From NCBI GenBank assembly GCA_021545625.1, contig JAJRVH010000243.1, positions 1 through 6,474 of the forward strand: DNA of 6,474 nt, written 5' to 3'. Shown here piece by piece: positions 4,928 to 6,474 of the stretch (position 1 is the stretch's first letter; each line of letters begins with the position of its first letter). The stretch comes from Zetaproteobacteria bacterium. Its GTDB lineage: Bacteria; Pseudomonadota; Zetaproteobacteria; Mariprofundales; Mariprofundaceae. The notes under the pieces were generated by a model that did not search any database, was not told where the DNA came from, and worked only from the letters and a program-made list of their open reading frames with translations. The translations under genes were made by a program, and so were the position numbers.

Positions 4928-6474
4928 TCAGGGCGTGGCCGACCAGGACAGATTCGGCCATGCGCCCTGCAGTCGGTAGCGGTGCTCGCCGCTTTCCATG
5001 AAACCGCTGATCCTGCCCCGTCTGTCGATCCATGCCTTGCCGCTGTAGTTGCCGTACCGGCTTGTCAGCCTGATGGCGCGCCAGCGCATGCCGTGCTTCA
5101 ATACGCGGAAGCGGCCCTGCAGGGAGCGGAACCGGTAGTCGTGGGTCTCCGTGCCGGTGTCCGGGGCAAGCGGCTGCCAGCGGCCGTTGTATATCAGCAG
5201 ATCGCCATTGCTGCCCTGCCACGCCCGCATGTCGCGGGCCGGCAGCCGGCCGTGCAGCAGCAGGTTGGCATGCAGGCGGCCCGCCAGACGGGCGTTCAGC
5301 CATTTCCGGAGACCGGTTACGCCGGCCGGGTCGATGCCGACGGCGCGCAGTTTGCCGTCTATATGCAGCCCGTCGGCTGCCGGTCGGAGGCTGATGTCCG
5401 GCGATGACACATTGCCGCCGGCCAGTCGCGCGGCGACGTGATCAAGCCGCAGGCGACCCTCGTGGAGCCTGTAACCGGCGCGAATCTCCTTCCATGTGTT
5501 GTCCAGCAGTCTGAGACGCCCCTGCCGGATGCTTCCGGCCAGTTCGATGCTGTGCCAGTCGCCGGCCGGCGCGGGCATGTCCTGCCAGTCGAGAACACCG
5601 CCGAGGATGTCGATCCTGCCGCGATTGCGCGAAAAATCGAAGGAGCCCTTCAGTTCGGCGTTGCCGTGCAGTCCCTGGATATGCAGATGTTCGGCGGCGA
5701 ATACACCGCGGCTGGCCTGTATTGCGCCGTCCGTCTGCCAGCTGTCGCTGCCGAACCCCTGCATGTTCAGTGTCGCATCGGCATGCCGGGTCCACGGCCA
5801 GCGTCCTTTATCGTCCGTTTGCCAGAAGGAAGCGAAATCACCGGCAAGCTTGCCGTGCAGCCCGCGCAGGAGCCCGGGCAGGCGGATGTGTTGCTCCTGC
5901 AGTGCATCGAAGTCGAGATGCAGGCCCCGGACGCTCAGCTGGTGCCCTGTTTGCCGGAGCTGCCAGGCCAGCGTTTCGACGCCCGAGCGGTGCAGCGTGC
6001 AGTGGTCAAGGCGGACGGCTGATGGCATGCCCGCATTCGACCAGCGCATTTCTCCCCGGCATTGCGCGGCGGTGCCGGCCTGTTTCTCCAGCAGCGGATG
6101 GCGGATGGTGGCGCGGTCGGCATCGAGATCGAATGTGAGTCCGGCCTGTCCGTCGGCAAGGTCGAGTTCGATTGCGCCGGCCATGGTTCCGTCGCCCCGC
6201 ACGACGGGCAGATCCGGCCATGCGATGCTCGAAAGGTTGACGAATGCCGGCCAGTCGCCCAGCTGCTGGGCGGCAAGGCGGGCGAGCAGGTGTCCGTCCT
6301 TGTGTTGCAGGGTGAAATCGAGCGTTCCGTCTTGCCCCTTCAGAACGGCCCTGCCTTTGCCATGCCAGCTCGCTCCCGAACCTCCGGCCTGCAGGTGCTC
6401 GATGAGCATGTCGGGCAGGCGGTTGTCTTTGCCGTAGGCGGGACGGCTGATCCGGAGTCTGGCCGAGGCCTGCC
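4928..6474 (-). CDS. AsmA-like envelope protein, C-terminal part (start beyond window)
   Basis: The frame is open from the right edge to TGA at 4928-4930 and gives 514 visible residues. An ATG at 6407-6409 is internal, because codons before it (QASARLRISRPAYGKDNRLPD) continue the protein without a stop. The sequence consists of repeating short beta-strand units of the kind G-x-L-x-x-x-x-x-L-x-G, with no catalytic motif. The stretch covering visible residues about 331-490 resembles the AsmA C-terminal region: LDHVAARLAGGNVSSPDISL, LNARLAGRLHANLLLHGRL, GDLLIYNGRW and SLQGRFRVLKHG, ending in YSGKAWIDRRGRISGF. AsmA, TamB and YhdP relatives are inner-membrane-anchored periplasmic proteins that form beta-sheet grooves and bridge lipids toward the outer membrane; the N-terminal anchor would lie outside the window. 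Tryptophan is frequent. The subfamily cannot be settled from this part. Assignment rests on pattern, so a generic DUF3971/DUF748-type relative is possible. Confidence 0.7.
   Translation of the reverse strand, partial: QASARLRISRPAYGKDNRLPDMLIEHLQAGGSGASWHGKGRAVLKGQDGTLDFTLQHKDGHLLARLAAQQLGDWPAFVNLSSIAWPDLPVVRGDGTMAGAIELDLADGQAGLTFDLDADRATIRHPLLEKQAGTAAQCRGEMRWSNAGMPSAVRLDHCTLHRSGVETLAWQLRQTGHQLSVRGLHLDFDALQEQHIRLPGLLRGLHGKLAGDFASFWQTDDKGRWPWTRHADATLNMQGFGSDSWQTDGAIQASRGVFAAEHLHIQGLHGNAELKGSFDFSRNRGRIDILGGVLDWQDMPAPAGDWHSIELAGSIRQGRLRLLDNTWKEIRAGYRLHEGRLRLDHVAARLAGGNVSSPDISLRPAADGLHIDGKLRAVGIDPAGVTGLRKWLNARLAGRLHANLLLHGRLPARDMRAWQGSNGDLLIYNGRWQPLAPDTGTETHDYRFRSLQGRFRVLKHGMRWRAIRLTSRYGNYSGKAWIDRRGRISGFMESGEHRYRLQGAWPNLSWSATP

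Noticed and set aside
5496..6437. Long + strand open frame (313 codons) opposite the AsmA-like gene
   Set aside because: Its product is rich in Ser, Arg, Cys and Pro, as expected of a shadow frame, whereas the opposite frame has regular beta-repeat composition and runs on through the window edge.

Overview
The window is a compact, GC-rich piece of a proteobacterial chromosome, most likely gammaproteobacterial. IspH and PurB resemble the Escherichia coli proteins closely along their whole length, and the PurB catalytic residues fall at E. coli numbering. CoaBC is of the bifunctional bacterial type. I see no insertion sequence, integrase, tRNA, rRNA or CRISPR array, and no cluster of unknown genes that would make a convincing new system. 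Most of the content is housekeeping.

Layout from left to right. Bases 1 to about 228 hold an in-frame internal fragment of a TonB-dependent outer-membrane receptor on the + strand. It stops abruptly where the coaBC stop codon begins. On the - strand follow coaBC (coenzyme A synthesis) and, 2 bases upstream of it, bcp/prxQ (thiol peroxidase); these two look like an operon transcribed bcp then coaBC. An 86-base intergenic region with a hairpin separates bcp from the divergent ispH (+ strand; last step of the MEP isoprenoid pathway). ispH converges on purB (- strand; adenylosuccinate lyase) with 6 bases between the stops. A 191-base intergenic region separates purB from a divergent gene for a small secreted c-type cytochrome (+ strand). 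The cytochrome gene converges, with a single base between stops, on an AsmA-like envelope protein gene (- strand) that runs off the right edge.

The genes do not form one pathway. The layout is two divergent pairs (bcp-coaBC with ispH, and purB with the cytochrome gene) whose ends meet tail to tail with almost no space. The point most worth checking is the left end, where a receptor beta-barrel is cut off at the coaBC stop codon. This is either a real rearrangement breakpoint (a receptor pseudogene) or an assembly or cloning chimera.
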